Source: Cynocephalus volans (Eukaryota > Chordata > Mammalia > Dermoptera > Cynocephalidae). Taken from it: a stretch of DNA of 64,000 nt. The stretch covers positions 102,735,835 to 102,799,834 of the forward strand of contig NC_084469.1 of the NCBI RefSeq assembly GCF_027409185.1, written 5' to 3'. The notes under the pieces were generated by a model. The model did not search any database, had not been told where the DNA came from, and saw nothing but the letters and a program-made list of their open reading frames with translations. Below, one piece after another: positions 63,902 through 64,000 of the stretch (positions are counted from its first letter, which is position 1; each line of letters opens with the position of its first letter). The position numbers were made by a program, and so were the translations under genes.

Positions 63902-64000
63902 GCCGGCCGGTTAGCTCAGTTGGTTAGAGCACAGTCTTGTAACACCAAGGTCAAGGGTTTGGATCCCTGTACCAGCCAGCCACACACACACCACAAAAAA
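63902..64000 (+). mobile_element. tRNA-Ile-derived SINE, tail cut by window edge
   Basis: GCCGGCCGGTTAGCTCAGTT head and CCTGTACCAGCCAGCC end with a CACACACA stretch. The A tail continues beyond the window. Confidence 0.87.

Overview
The window is mammalian nuclear DNA. It has two intron-rich housekeeping genes with GT-AG splicing, CpG-island promoters, and old placental repeats (MIR, L2, L1, MaLR-type LTRs, Tigger and hAT DNA elements). About 39 tRNA-Ile-derived SINEs share the head TTAGCTCAGTTGGTTAGAG, either as monomers or as two-part elements beginning GGCCGGCCYGTGGCTCAC. No Alu, B1/B2 or carnivore SINE is visible. A tRNA-Ile SINE family with monomers and dimers fits the CYN family of colugos (Dermoptera), my best guess. 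A horseshoe bat, whose Rhin-1 SINEs I recall less exactly, is the main alternative.

Layout, left to right: (1) 422-2896, minus strand: the first seven coding exons of EIF3G (translation initiation factor 3 subunit G), with its CpG-rich promoter at about 2.64-3.06 kb; the RRM-coding exons lie off the left edge. (2) About 3-13.8 kb: intergenic, built from L1, LTR and SINE insertions, often nested. (3) 13.85-56.2 kb, minus strand: the whole DNMT1 gene (maintenance DNA cytosine-5 methyltransferase). I placed 40 coding exons. They join in frame to 4,854 nt, that is 1,617 residues plus stop. All domains are intact: DMAP1-binding segment, PIP box, charged linker, RFTS, CXXC, two BAH domains, (KG)n linker and C5-methyltransferase motifs I to X. 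(4) 55.28-56.2 kb: the DNMT1 CpG island, with ETS, NRF1-type and a perfect E2F palindrome. (5) 56.3-64 kb: intergenic L1, L2, LTR and SINE sequence. The EIF3G-DNMT1 order and shared strand match human chromosome 19p13.2.

The main points for a second look are these. The charged linker of DNMT1 is an alternating exon array (four exons of exactly 35 bp with four of 79-88 bp) with flanking intron similarity. A dimeric SINE sits 33 nt from the acceptor of the exon carrying the catalytic cysteine. SINEs inside DNMT1 are strongly biased to antisense (17 to 3). A very young SINE of a second type has a clean target duplication. There are two tandem duplications (302 bp and 79 bp) in DNMT1 introns. I found no operon-like, CRISPR-like or otherwise new multi-gene system.
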